This document shows positions 36,904 through 47,391 of a stretch of 64,000 bases of DNA, piece by piece. Below the pieces are notes generated by a model, which had not been told where the DNA came from, made no database searches, and was given only the letters and a program-made list of their open reading frames with translations. The first letter of the stretch is position 1, and every line of letters begins with the position of its first letter. The stretch comes from Meandrina meandrites (Eukaryota > Cnidaria > Anthozoa > Scleractinia > Meandrinidae): the NCBI GenBank assembly GCA_963693305.1, contig OY855904.1:15895496-15959495 (forward strand). The letters run 5' to 3'. A program made the translations under genes and the position numbers.

Positions 36904-39900
36904 TTAATCTTCGTATGACCAAGCCTTCTCTAACGTATTAGTAGGCCTATACTCTTTTATATCCTTTATACCTGGAGGACCTAATACTATTCCACTTAAA
37001 AGCACGTCGAATCCTTTGCTGCCCTCAGTTTTTATTCCCATTTTGTGAGTTCCTGAATTTATCGTTGTCCCTAGAAAGTAAATCCGTGTTTGCATAAGGA
37101 CTCTCCCATAGTTCTTTCCCATTATGGTCAATGCGTTGCGTTCGTTTTCATCAAGCCAAACTCTGATACAACCATTTCGAAGACGACGAAGCACTAAACC
37201 AACTGACCACTTGTTAGTTTTTCCCGCCATTTTAGGGGCAGTGAATGAAAATTCAATGAAGTTTCCTCCATTCCGTGATCGCCAAGCACCGAACGAATCA
37301 TTTCTGTCTGCACCAAATCGGCGGCCCATCCTTGAAAACTTCATCTTTGCCAACTTGCTCTCAGGATCAATTTCATGAAAACCCTTTTGTATCATCACCT
37401 TAACTTTGAGTGACTGAGTTCCGTCAGACTTTTTAAAGTTTGTTGATATGAGTGACCAGCAAAGTGGATTTGAACTCAACGTCTGGGAGGAAACTTTTAC
37501 AAATAATGGGGTTATTTTATCCGTGGACTCAAACATTCCCGCTTCACATTTCCAGGGATAAAAGACACCTCGTCTAAGCTGTTTGTGGAAGGCTCTCTTT
37601 GAGACATTCTGGAAGTACCGGATCATGATTAGAGCAACTTGGGCATGCCCCTTGACATCAATATGTAAATGATCCCTATTGACCATTCCTGGTCGTATGT
37701 TAGGTTCTCGGATGCGGCTCGTTTCATTTATTATGGGGCATAATATATCCCGCCAGCTTAGCAATGTAATCCCATAGTAAGCTGCAAGTTCCCGTTGTCC
37801 CAGATCTTCGAGGTTTTGACAGCGTGGATTTTTAATGCTGTTAAAGGATGCACCTTTTTGAACCAGATCAACCAAGCTTACGTACAGCACTAAAGGAAAA
37901 GATGAAAGCGACAGCACTCGTCTAGTCAGCAGTTCCATCGGCCGAGCGGTTTTGCCATGTAAGTATCCGTAATCGTTGACTGACAACTCAATTAACACAA
38001 TGTCTGGTTCTTCACCCTTCGACATAAAATTCTGCAGGCAAAACGTAAAGAAGTCGCTTCCTGTACCTCCAAGTGACAGATTTTTCACCGTCAGCTTTGA
38101 GCCGGTAGTTGGAAAAATCACCCGACTCCACCACTGAGAGAAAAGTTGATGAAACAGTCGTCTGTGATCTGAGATTCCTCCACCTGCAGAATTAGACCCA
38201 CCAATCACAATCATTTTGATGGGCTCGCCTCTTGACACTTTGTTCATCAGTGTCATGACTCTGCAGGGGTCTTTCTCGTTCACGTAAATGGCTTTACCAA
38301 TGTCTCCCTCTGTTACACTCAAATCGTTAATATTTCGGTAAAGGTCTCTATCTTGCCAAATTGCAAACGGTTCTTGATTAAGCCACACCATTTGCTGAAC
38401 GGCAGGGTAGTAGTCCCTTATAAGAGGGCATAACAGAACAACAAAATCCAATTTAATTAATGCTATCAAAAAGACTTACTTTTACCAACAGTTTCTTTGT
38501 AGCGGAGCTCCACAGCGGCCCGAAGGGCCGCAGAGCGGAGCCCCATACGTTTCATGCGAACATAGAAAATTGAAAAACCATGCGTTTGAGTTTTCATGGT
38601 CATCGTGGCAAGCGGCATGGATCGCGGGCGCGTGCGCTCTACATACGTACGTACGAAGTTGCCCAAAATGGCGGCCACACTACTCCAGAAGAAGCTGACC
38701 TGGGCAGACCATCCTCCTTTCGTTAAAAAAACCTATCGTATAAGTTTTGTAGGACATTGCATATTTTCTTTTTTTTTTTTCATGTTGAAAATCGACCAGG
38801 GATATCTCATTTCGCCTACACGAATAGATTGGGTGAAAAGGCGGCAAAAGCTCACCGCGGGAATGAAAACTTGTGAAGAAAGTCAGCAGCAGAAAATATT
38901 TCTTCGTCATTATTTTATACCCCATCCCTGATAGTTTTGTAGTAATCAAGACAAGGTCAAGATTCTTTGTTTTTAAGATATTTATAAGTTAAACCATGAG
39001 CGATTAAAATTTATTTTATACCTATATGGGCCATCAAATAAAGCTTAGAAATATAGTGTGTACTCATTTAGCAACACTCTAATCAACTCGAGCAAAAAAA
39101 AAATAAATGAGAGCTCCGCTTTTAGGCCTGCCTAAATCTATATATTACATACTACCTCCAATCAAAGAATTAACATGTTTAATGAGAGAACGAGTTTACA
39201 GTACCGCTGCACGAGCGTTAATCTTTGTACATTTCCTGACGTCCAGTTTGCAAAACAACAACAAAGGTGAAGTCTGCGTGTGTTGTAGAACTTAAACCAC
39301 GACAGCTCTGCTTATGTTTGTATGAAGAATCGAACGTTGCCTTTGCATGTTTTGCTAGAACTATTTTTTAAACAAATCGATAACGCGAAAATGAACTTTG
39401 AACGCTTGGCTTTTACTCAGGGTACTCCGACGAGTGTGAAATTATAACGACAGTCTTGCTTGTCGCCCTCCCCAAGGAAAAATACATTTGACTAACATAT
39501 GACTAATGGTCCACTCTCTACCTCTCACGGTGCTATAGAAAGTCCGAAGTTTGCAAATCATGTTTATACTTTCCATACCCTTGGAACACAGAAATAAGCG
39601 TGAGGGTTAAACTTTGCTGCTTTGAAAGTAAGGTCTCCAAACTACAACCGGGCGAAGTTTTAGAGTGAGTGGAACCCATTAAAGGAAATTTTTGGCTTGC
39701 GTAGTAACATCAGGTAGACAACGTGTGATGTGAAATGTAAACTTTACTGGCTGTTTAGTATATTTTCTTTCGATATCAATTTTACCTAAAATGTTTCATA
39801 CGACTCCTAATAATTTTGCCGCCGCCAGTTTGACCGAGTTGTCGTAACAATTTCGATTAATACATTCGTGTCGTTTTCAGCTTAAAAGAAAATTTAGCGG

Positions 39901-40771
39901 AGAATCAAAAACAACAGAGCGTTTACTATCAGTTTGGGGAATGACAAAACACTTTTAAAATAACTGTCCCCACGGGAAACAGTGACTTTTACTTTCCCTT
40001 GACCCTTAATGTTCCCCGAGGCGAAGCCGAGGGGAAACAAACCTCATTGTTTTGCTTGGGGCCAGTCACTAAGTGCTTATTGGTTTGAGTTATTACGTGG
40101 TTGGCGAGCAGGTGACAAACATTTCCCCTGAACAAATTTCCACTTCTTTATAAAAAAAAAGCAAAGTGAATTATAAAATGTTAAGAGAAATTGGGCTTGT
40201 CATCATCATCTGACACTCTCTTTGTCTAATTCGCTTTGAAATCATGAGTCTTTTCCAAAGAAGTCAACTTAATATTCATGTGATAGACCCTTCCACGGTT
40301 TTGAAGTGAAGAACTGTTTCGCGGTAATTAGCGTTCACAGTGTCGGGGGCTAAAAGATCTTGGAAAGAAAATTGGAACTGAGATTCAACCGGTTTACACA
40401 AGTGCTAAGATCGGCGACAAGTTGAAGTTACAAGAGGAGAAGCCCGCTTTGTTGAACAATCAGTGCGTAATTTATTCCTTCAAGTGTGATCAGTGTGATG
40501 CTGATTATATTGGTTATACAACACAACATCTTCATTAACATACTCTGTCACCTTTATTTGTATTTAAATTCGAAACTCGACCGTTATCTTTATTTCTACT
40601 TGATAATGGCGTCAAGATGATTCCGAAACGTCGTAATCTTATTTTGCTTATTTTTATAGTCAATTGTACTTACCCAGTTGATCTTGGTATTACCGTTTGC
40701 ATTCGTTTGGCCAGTGCAGAATAAGGATAAACCGCTCCCAATGCAAGTAAAAAAATCCACATCATTTCCAT
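36904..40771 (-). CDS. Secreted SGNH-hydrolase-type protein, gene B (two exons)
   Basis: Exon 1 is 40,674-40,771 and exon 2 is 36,904-38,416, joined in phase to give about 536 residues. The N-terminus MEMMWIFLLALGAVYPYSA is a signal peptide. SGNH blocks are intact: IGGSNSAGGG, LSLGGTGSDF, ELSVNDYGY and DHLHIDVKGHAQ. The C-terminal domain matches gene A (RSRNGGNFIEFSF, WSVGLVLRRLRNG, QTRIYFLG, VLLSGIVLGPPGI). The intron position and phase equal those of gene A, but the intron is 2,257 bp against 920 bp and contains repeat-like sequence. Expected to be a secreted esterase of unknown substrate. A second in-frame Met six bases into exon 1 is an alternative start. Confidence 0.9.
40005..40330. repeat. 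Direct repeat unit 1 (partner at 41,085-41,350)
   Basis: Shares with 41,085-41,350 the stretches TTATTACGTGG/TTGTTACGTGG, GAGCAGGTGA, AATGTTAAGAGAAAT and ATCATCTGACACTCTCTTTG, then TTTTCCAAAGAAGTCAACT, about 1.08 kb apart and in the same orientation. The two units flank gene B exon 1. Confidence 0.75.
40346..40540 (+). pseudogene. Penelope-like element GIY-YIG endonuclease fragment
   Basis: An open stretch encodes GLKDLGKKIGTEIQPVYTSA and then NNQCVIYSFKCDQCDADYIG followed by YTTQHLH and a stop. The IY...YIG pair with CDxC spacing is the GIY-YIG endonuclease signature found C-terminal to the reverse transcriptase of Penelope-like elements. Only the first part of the nuclease domain remains, so it is a dead relic, antisense to gene B and just beyond its intron donor. 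Confidence 0.75.
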
Positions 40772-40916
40772 TTCCTAAGGAGTGACTTGGACTAATCTCA
40801 CTACTAGCAATATTTACTAAAATGTTCAATTTCATTTGTTTCTCGAAGAAACTAGCTTGTCTTAGCTATATTAAATTCGAGGATAAATAAAGTTTTATGT
40901 ATATGTATGTCAACAG

Positions 40917-41015
40917 TTGATCTAGTGTGAATTAATCATAAGTAAGATGTCTCTGAAACGTTAACTACTTACAATGGTCAGGTAGTTTCGTCACGAGACT
41001 CGGTGATTGGTTTTA
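40917..41015 (-). promoter_or_regulatory. Upstream motif block of SGNH gene B
   Basis: Matches gene A: TTGATCTAGTGTG (40,918-40,930) and TTAACTACTTACAATGGTCA with GGTAGTTT (40,961-40,988), then GATTGG. A TATATAAAA-like string lies further upstream on the coding strand (41,010-41,020). Likely shared promoter or 5' UTR sequence. Confidence 0.6.
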
Positions 41016-41084
41016 TATACAATGGCCGTCGACAGGTGCTAACTTAGGTTAGGGACCGGGGGAGAGACTGGAGGAGAATGCCAA

Positions 41085-41350
41085 ATTTGAGGTTCGAGGG
41101 GAATCAAAATCTCATTGTTTCCCTTGGGGCCTGTCATTCTGTACTTATATTGTTTTGAGTTGTTACGTGGCTGGGTGAGCAGGTGAAAAAATTTTCCTGG
41201 GTCAAATTTCCTTTCTTTATATAAAAATAGAGAATTATAGAATGTTAAGAGAAATCGCGCTTGTCATTATCATCTGACACTCTCTTTGTCTGCTTCGCTT
41301 TGGAATCTTGAATTTTTTCCAAAGAAGTCAACTAAATGTTCGTGTGATAC
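41085..41350. repeat. Direct repeat unit 2 (partner at 40,005-40,330)
   Basis: See the partner. Similarity begins around GAGGGGAAT and ends shortly after CAAAGAAGTCAACT. Confidence 0.75.
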
Positions 41351-41395
41351 ACCTTTTGATATTGGCGGTTGAACATAGCCAATTTTGTCAGTCAT

Positions 41396-42155
41396 GGCTG
41401 TGTTTTCACCAGGCCGATTAACTAGCTGAACATTCTTACTAGGTGTTTGTTTACAGACCGACATAAGCTAGTTAAACATGACATCTGTTTTCACTGGATA
41501 AAAGGTAAGCCACTAATAACTCGACAGATTCAAATTACAAATCCGCACAACTTTCAAAAATGTCCAGTTGGAACCACGGTTCCTGTTCGTAGCTCCTGCC
41601 TTTGTATTTTCTTCGTTCGTTGAGCTTTCGCTTTCGTTGCTGTAAGCAGTGTAAGTCAAGACTACTGAGCTTGTCGAAGGTGTCGCATGTGGCATAGGAA
41701 TTTGGTATTGAAGAACTGCTGGTTGCCTGTAATGCGGGAAATGATTCTGCATGCCGACACTGTGAAACAGGTAAGGCCCTGAAAAATGTAAAACGGCGAA
41801 AGAATTGGGAAATGTTTTGCAATTCGTGAGCCATGTTTACCAGCATACAAGGTTTTGTTTCGAAAGAACCACAAGGCGAGCGTCTGGAAAATAATTTTGC
41901 CAGATTGTTTGGCAGGCATCTGTCACTACACGCGATGCGATTGGCTGTGGTATTTGTCGGGACAAGTTAAACCATCTTGCGAGGTAGTATAACTCTGCGT
42001 GAGTTTCCTGTCATAAAGGCGAGAAAACCCGTTGTTTTTCCTTGTGAAAACAGTTGGCATTGTTAACTCGCTAAACACTAGACAAAGTGTTTTCACTGTA
42101 TTTCCGGACTTTTCTGACTTTATCTAGCTAAAATTGTCCTAGTGAAAACACAGCC
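41396..42155. mobile_element. TIR element, 760 bp
   Basis: Inverted ends GGCTGTGTTTTCAC at 41,396-41,409 and 42,142-42,155; AGCTAG-rich subterminal bases and further GTTTTCAC copies lie near both ends. The flanks share only CAT, so the duplication type is unclear. Overlapping short frames on the minus strand are unrecognised. Confidence 0.6.
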
Positions 42156-42194
42156 CATATCTTGTAAAATGAAAAAGCAAACATTTTGCAAATG

Positions 42195-42258
42195 TGACTT
42201 CCTGCCCTCCCTCCCCTCCCTCCCTCCTTTCCCTCCCTTCCCTCCCTTCCTTCCTCCC
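42195..42258. repeat. Polypyrimidine CCCTCC tract
   Basis: Imperfect tandem CTCC/CCTT units, almost free of purines on the + strand. Confidence 0.9.
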
Positions 42259-42429
42259 AGGTGCTAACTTAGAGGAAAGCCTGGATGACAAGGTCAAATT
42301 TTGGGAAACCTCCCTGCCACCCCCTCCCCTCCCAAACTTAAACTTAAATAACCCTATTTTGAAACTGGTAAAAATGACAAGATCCCCACCTCTCTCTCTT
42401 CTCGTGACTGGTCTCGAGCAGTTGGCAGG

Positions 42430-42545
42430 ACGTGTGTCACATAAATATGAACCTCAGTGGTTTGAGCGTCCGCTGTGCGGAATGTCATGGGTTCAACGTA
42501 ACTTCCATCAGGGAATCGTCAAAATTTTTCTTTGTCCCATGACAA
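42430..42545 (+). mobile_element. tRNA-derived SINE fragment, family 2
   Basis: GAACCTCAGTGG (A-box region) and GTCATGGGTTCAA (B-box region) are followed by TTTTTCTTTGTCCCATGAC. Relatives lie at 42,655-42,730 (+) and 60,300-60,450 (-). Confidence 0.6.
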
Positions 42546-42654
42546 ACTGAATAAAATTAATTACTCAATCGCAAGGAGCTTAAGAACCAAATTTGACCTT
42601 TGCGTTTAAAATGTTCTATCTATATCATATGAACCTAGTAAATGGCCTTTGATC

Positions 42655-42730
42655 GCCATGAGTTCTCGTAACTCAGTGGATAGAGCACCCGCCCGGTGTT
42701 TGGGAGGTCATGGGTTCATGTTCCTTGTCT
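42655..42730 (+). mobile_element. tRNA-derived SINE head, family 2
   Basis: TAACTCAGTGGATAGAGCAC is the A-box region and GGAGGTCATGGGTTCATG the B-box region. The tRNA-like part alone is recognisable and no acceptor stem pairs, so it is not called a functional tRNA. Confidence 0.55.
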
Positions 42731-43243
42731 TACGTTACTCTATTTTGTTTTGTCGCGACGGTTAAGCCGGTATCGTGTTGCTATTGGCGTAGCCGCAGAC
42801 CGACTGACTGCGGACACAAAGATCGCTAAGGTTAAATTTGACTCCTCTGCTCCCTGTGGCTATATAAAAGACCTCTTTCAAATGACTGTGATCTGCAATT
42901 TAAAAATAGCTTCTGGTTCATCAAAAAAAGAAACATTCATTACTTGTTCATAATTCAACGAATTTTTTCATGAACAAGCAACTCAAAATACTTGTAGTTC
43001 ATTAATTAGGCAAAAACTGCATGCCCTAACACACTTAGAAATGAATAATAAGCTTAAGCAATAGCCAAACTTTGATAAATTAAAGCCATGCATCCATCCA
43101 TCCAACCGCTACTGCTGATACAACGATAAATGAGAAATAAGAAATTACACAAAGAAGAATCAACCAGATTGGATTCGAACCAACGACGATCCCACGACCG
43201 ACGAATTAATTTATCAATTAATTAATTCTCTTCTATTGCGCTG

Positions 43244-43653
43244 GTGTGGAGGCGCGGTGGCCTAATGGTTAGTGCACTGGACTCCAGATAGGGTGGTCGG
43301 GGTCGAGCCCTGGCCGGGGCACTGCGTTGTGCTCTCGGGCAAAACACTTTACTCCCATAGTGCCTCTCTCCACCCGGGTCGCCCACTACCTCTCGGAACG
43401 ATTTACTTCATTGTTTCTTAAAACAATAGATAACAGGTCCTAACAATGCCCCTAGCCCTGAATAACAAAAGAGGTAGTTTTCTCCACCCAGGTGTATAAA
43501 TGGGTACCAGGCGAAATAATGCTGGGGGTAACCCAGCGATGGACTAGCATCCCATCCAGGGGGGAGTAGAAATACTCCCAGTCGCTTCATCCTACGGAAA
43601 CCGGGATAAGCTCCGGCCTGATGGGCAACTAGGCTCGTATGCAGACTTTACCT
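43244..43653 (+). mobile_element. tRNA-derived SINE, copy 2, interrupted by a MITE
   Basis: Same family as 21,154-21,453 (GGCCTAATGGTTAGTG, GGTCGAGCCCTGG, GGGATAAGCTCCGGCCTG). A perfect 10-bp target duplication TATTGCGCTG flanks it (43,234-43,243 and 43,654-43,663). A MITE occupies 43,376-43,481. A partial tRNA-like B box (GGTTCGAATCC, minus strand, near 43,165) lies just upstream. Confidence 0.93.
43376..43481. mobile_element. MITE inserted in the SINE, 106 bp
   Basis: Inverted relative of 15,472-15,584 (GCCCACTACCTCTCGGAACG, core AACAATGCCCCTAGCCCTGA). CTCCACCC flanks it on both sides (43,368-43,375 and 43,482-43,489), an 8-bp target duplication as in hAT elements; removing one copy restores the SINE consensus seen at 21.3 kb. 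Confidence 0.88.
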
Positions 43654-44102
43654 TATTGCGCTGCTTCGCAAACGTAGTGAATTGTCAAAACGTAATACTT
43701 AATCCCCCTTCGGAGCCCGACACTAGAAGTAACTTGCTCTTCGAGATATGATCAGAACAGGAGTAGTGTATTAGGAATAAGAGTCTTTAGACTCGATTCA
43801 CCGGAACAAAGATAAAATGACGGAATAACGAATATTACACTTCTCTTCTTTCACAGTTCATTTGCAGTTTCTGCGGTTGTTATTAGTTTTCCCTGTCATC
43901 CGATGAGTGCGACAAGAATACAGAAGAAGTTTCATTCTCTTTGGCAAACGTTTTCGATTGACAGCAAAACTACCGCAATACATCCACTTGGGAGCATTTG
44001 AAAAGCAAGCTAGTTAAAAGACTAAAGAGAGTCAATAAGTAGAAATTCGTATATACTTTGGCTTCATTTAGCTCATATTATTCAATACGTAAGTTGATTC
44101 CA

Positions 44103-44235
44103 TTAAAGATGTAACGTTTTGTAATCTTCAGGTGACCAAACCTTCTGTAACGTATTAGTTGGCTTATATTCTTTTATATCTCTCATACCTACTGGACCTA
44201 GAACTATTCCACTTAAAAGTACGTCGAATCCTTCC
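44103..44235 (-). pseudogene. Separated 3' end of SGNH gene C
   Basis: Encodes GFDVLLSGIVLGPVGMRD followed by IKEYKPTNTLQKVWSPEDY and a stop at 44,103-44,105, matching the last ~43 residues of gene B. It is cut off from the rest of gene C by the 3,244-bp element at 44,236-47,479. Confidence 0.92.
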
Positions 44236-44335
44236 TACGGTGGCCCATATAGGACATGAGCACTTTTTTTTTTCGATTGAAATTTTAACTCAAATTTCAG
44301 TTACAATAATCCGTATTGTGTAATTGTCTAAGCGT

Positions 44336-44822
44336 ACAACTCGGATTTATACTAAAAAATCTTAGTTGTAAACATCGTTCAATTTTACAACTCGGATTTT
44401 TACCTCAAAAATCCGAGTTGTTAAATTTCCCAAAACACAACTCGGATTTTTACTGCAAAAATCCGAGCTGTTAAATTTCCAAAAACACAACTCGGATTTT
44501 TAACACAAAAATCCGAGTTGTTAAATTTCCAGAAACACAACTCGGATTTTTACCGCAAAAATCCGAGTTGTTAAATTTCCAAAAACACAACTCGGATTTT
44601 TACTGCAAAAATCCGAGTTGTTAAATTTCCAAAAACACAACTCGGATTTCTAACACAAAAATCCGAGTTGTTAAATTTCCAGAAACACAACTCGGATTTT
44701 TACCGCAAAAATCCGAGTTGTTAAATTTCCAAAAACACAACTCGGATTTTTAACACAAAAATCCGAGTTGTTAAATTTCCAAAACACAACTCGCATTTTT
44801 ACCGCAAAAATCCGAGTTGTTT
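44336..44822. repeat. Left array of ten 50-bp hairpin units
   Basis: Each unit is a palindrome, ACAACTCGGATTTTT then a 4-5-base loop (CCGC, CTGC or ACAC types) then AAAAATCCGAGTTGT, separated by TAAATTTCCAAAAAC. The loop types recur in a mixed order; the outermost unit is diverged. Confidence 0.95.
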
Positions 44823-44973
44823 ATTTCTAAATGCGTTACACGGACATTGTTACGTCACGTCACGTGACATTAGTCAATATGGCGGACATCACAGTCACAG
44901 CTGTAAAAATTTAAAAAATGATTGACAGGCCTAGCACGACTCCCACTGTTTCGTGATAAACGGTCTTTGACCT

Positions 44974-46221
44974 TTAGAGTTTAGCTCTAACAAGTATGTC
45001 TTTCAGAGATTTTCCTCTCCTGTAGGAGATGAAAGGAGGGTCTCTGTATATTTCTCTAAGCAGAGGTTGGTCTTGGATTAAATGCCATTTGCTCATTAAA
45101 ATGCTTTAAAGATTGGGCACTGATGGATTATATTGTGTGACAAAAGGCAATAATCTCTTTTGCAATTTTGGTTTCTGTTGTAGTGCCGACTTCCTGTTTT
45201 TAAATTCGACTTCTGCGAGGACTTTGTTGACCAGTTTCTCTGGATAGCCTCGAACACGCAAATTTGATCTGAAATTTGTGATCTTTTCTTCAAAACTTGT
45301 TTTTGAAGAGTTTGTTCTCAGAATCCTAAGTGCTTCACCTTTGATAAAACCTTTTTTCACACCTGGAGCGTGACAGGAAGAGAAATGCGTGTATTGAAAT
45401 TTCTCAGTCGGCTTGAAGTGTGTGCAGATATCAAAGATTGAATCTTTGTTAAATCTCTCGCCTTTGAAGACAGTAGTGTCTAGGAAATTTATTTCCTTCT
45501 CTGATATTTCAGCCGTGAATTTAATGGTAGGATGGTGCCTGTTTGCTTCTGAAATAAACTGATCTATTTCCTCTCTGTTTGTGTTCCACAACGAGAACAC
45601 GTCATCTATGTATCTCTTCCACTCAATGGGTTTTATCTTGCTTTTACCGATAATTTTAGATTCTACTGCGGACATAAACATGTTCGCGAAAGCAACTGCC
45701 AGTTTTGTCCCCATTGCGGTCCCATGGGTTTGGAGATAGTTCCTTCCGTTGAAATGGAAGGAGTTCTCCTGAAGTATAAGTCTAAGCATGTTGCGGAGTG
45801 AATTTGTAGGAATGGGAGTGTTGTTCTTATAGAAGTCTTCGTATGCTATGCATACAGTGTTTATCCCTTCCTCTTGGGGGATATTGGTGTACAGGCTGGT
45901 AACATCCATTGAAACTAGAATCGTATTTTGTTGGACTTTTGTCCTTTCTATAAAGTTAATGAAATCTGTGGTATCTTTGAGGTACGATTTTTGCGCTTTG
46001 GCAATAGGCTGGAGGATGTGGTCTGTAAATGATGATATACGTTCTGTCGGACCTTCACAGCCCGAAATTATTGGTCTTCCAGTAAGAGTCGGTTTGTGAT
46101 CTTTGTTAGTGTGTAAAACACTGGTATGCGCGGTGGGTTAGGTGTTTGAGAAAGCCATTCTTTGGTCTTTGCGTCTATGTGATTTCCTAAATGGAGTTCT
46201 TTAATTAAATCTTTCTTTTTT
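44974..46221 (-). pseudogene. Penelope-like reverse transcriptase, truncated and frameshifted
   Basis: The longest frame (45,909-45,106) carries RT motifs MDVTSLYTNIP, HGTAMGTKLAVAFANMF (motif B region), RYIDDVFSLW (catalytic YIDD, motif C) and EINFLDT. Upstream, the same frame continues through GRPIISGCEGPTERISSF to a 1-bp deletion near HKPTLT, and further upstream the other frame encodes AKTKEWLSQTPNPPRIPVF. It starts abruptly at 46,221, so the N-terminus is gone. After a TAA at 45,106 the frame resumes as SILMSKWHLIQDQPLL and ends with RAKL and a stop at 44,974. The GIY-YIG nuclease normally following is absent. Not functional as it stands. Confidence 0.9.
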
Positions 46222-46741
46222 TTTCCTAGACACTACTGTCTTCAAAGGCGAGAGATTTAACAAAGATTCAATCTTTGATATTATCTGCACACACTTCAAG
46301 CCGACTGAGAAATTTCAATACACGCATTTCTCTTCCTGTCACGCTCCAGGTGTGAAAAAAGGTTTTATCAAAGGTGAAGCACTTAATAGGCTTCTGAGAA
46401 CAAACTCTTCAAAAACAAGTTTTGAAGAAAAGATCAAAAATTTCAGATCAAATTTGCGTGTTCGAGGCTATCCAGAGAAACTGGTCAACAAAGTCCTCGC
46501 AGAAGTCGAATTTAAAAACAGGAAGTCGGCACTACAACAGAAACCAAAATTGCAAAAGAGATTATTGCCTTTTGTCACACAATATAATCCATCAGTGCCC
46601 AATCTTTAAAGCATTTTAATGAGCAAATGGCATTTAATCCAAGACCAACCTCTGCTTAGAGAAATATACAGAGACCCTCCTTTCATCTCCTACAGGAGAG
46701 GAAAATCTCTGAAAGACATACTTGTTAGAGCTAAACTCTAA
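46222..46741 (+). pseudogene. Inverted copy of the Penelope RT C-terminal part
   Basis: Right-arm mirror of 44,974-45,487, including the frame at 46,352-46,609 (KGFIKGEALNRLLRTNSS), the same premature TAA and the same RAKL end at 46,741. A few substitutions distinguish it from the left copy. Confidence 0.93.
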
Positions 46742-46892
46742 AGGTCAAAGACCGTTTATCACGAAACAGTGGGAGTCGTGCTAGGCCTGTCAATCATTTT
46801 TTAAATTTTTACAGCTGTGACTGTGATGTCCGCCATATTGACTAATGTCACGTGACGTGACGTAACAATGTCCGTGTAACGCATTTGGAAAT

Positions 46893-47380
46893 AAACAACT
46901 CGGATTTTTGCGGTAAAAATGCGAGTTGTGTTTTGGAAATTTAACAACTCGGATTTTTGTGTTAAAAATCCGAGTTGTGTTTTTGGAAATTTAACAACTC
47001 GGATTTTTGCGGTAAAAATCCGAGTTGTGTTTCTGGAAATTTAACAACTCGGATTTTTGTGTTAAAAATCCGAGTTGTGTTTTTGGAAATTTAACAACTC
47101 GGATTTTTGCAGTAAAAATCCGAGTTGTGTTTTTGGAAATTTAACAACTCGGATTTTTGCGGTAAAAATCCGAGTTGTGTTTCTGGAAATTTAACAACTC
47201 GGATTTTTGTGTTAAAAATCCGAGTTGTGTTTTTGGAAATTTAACAACTCGGATTTTTGCAGTAAAAATCCGAGTTGTGTTTTGGGAAATTTAACAACTC
47301 GGATTTTTGCGGTAAAAATCCGAGTTGTAAAATTGAACGATGTTTACAACTAAGATTTTTTAGTATAAATCCGAGTTGTA
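46893..47380. repeat. Right array of ten 50-bp hairpin units
   Basis: Reverse-complement counterpart of 44,336-44,822 with the same unit number and the same diverged outer unit. The order of loop types is nearly that of the left array read in mirror. Confidence 0.95.
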
Positions 47381-47391
47381 CGCTTAGACAA

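Noticed and set aside
42194..42550. 118-codon Pro/Ser/Leu-rich ORF (+)
   Set aside because: Produced by the CCCTCC tract running into a SINE fragment. Not a gene.
43140..43200. Possible tRNA gene on the minus strand (GGTTCGAATCC B box)
   Set aside because: Only a 3' half is recognisable. No pairing acceptor stem or A box was found, so it is more likely a SINE remnant.
44336..44822. Regularly spaced palindromic repeats resembling a CRISPR array
   Set aside because: The repeats are 35-bp hairpins with near-constant 15-bp spacers, mirrored in a transposon arm in a eukaryotic genome. There are no unique spacers and no cas genes.
45848..46099. 83-codon + strand ORF
   Set aside because: Antisense to the Penelope reverse transcriptase.
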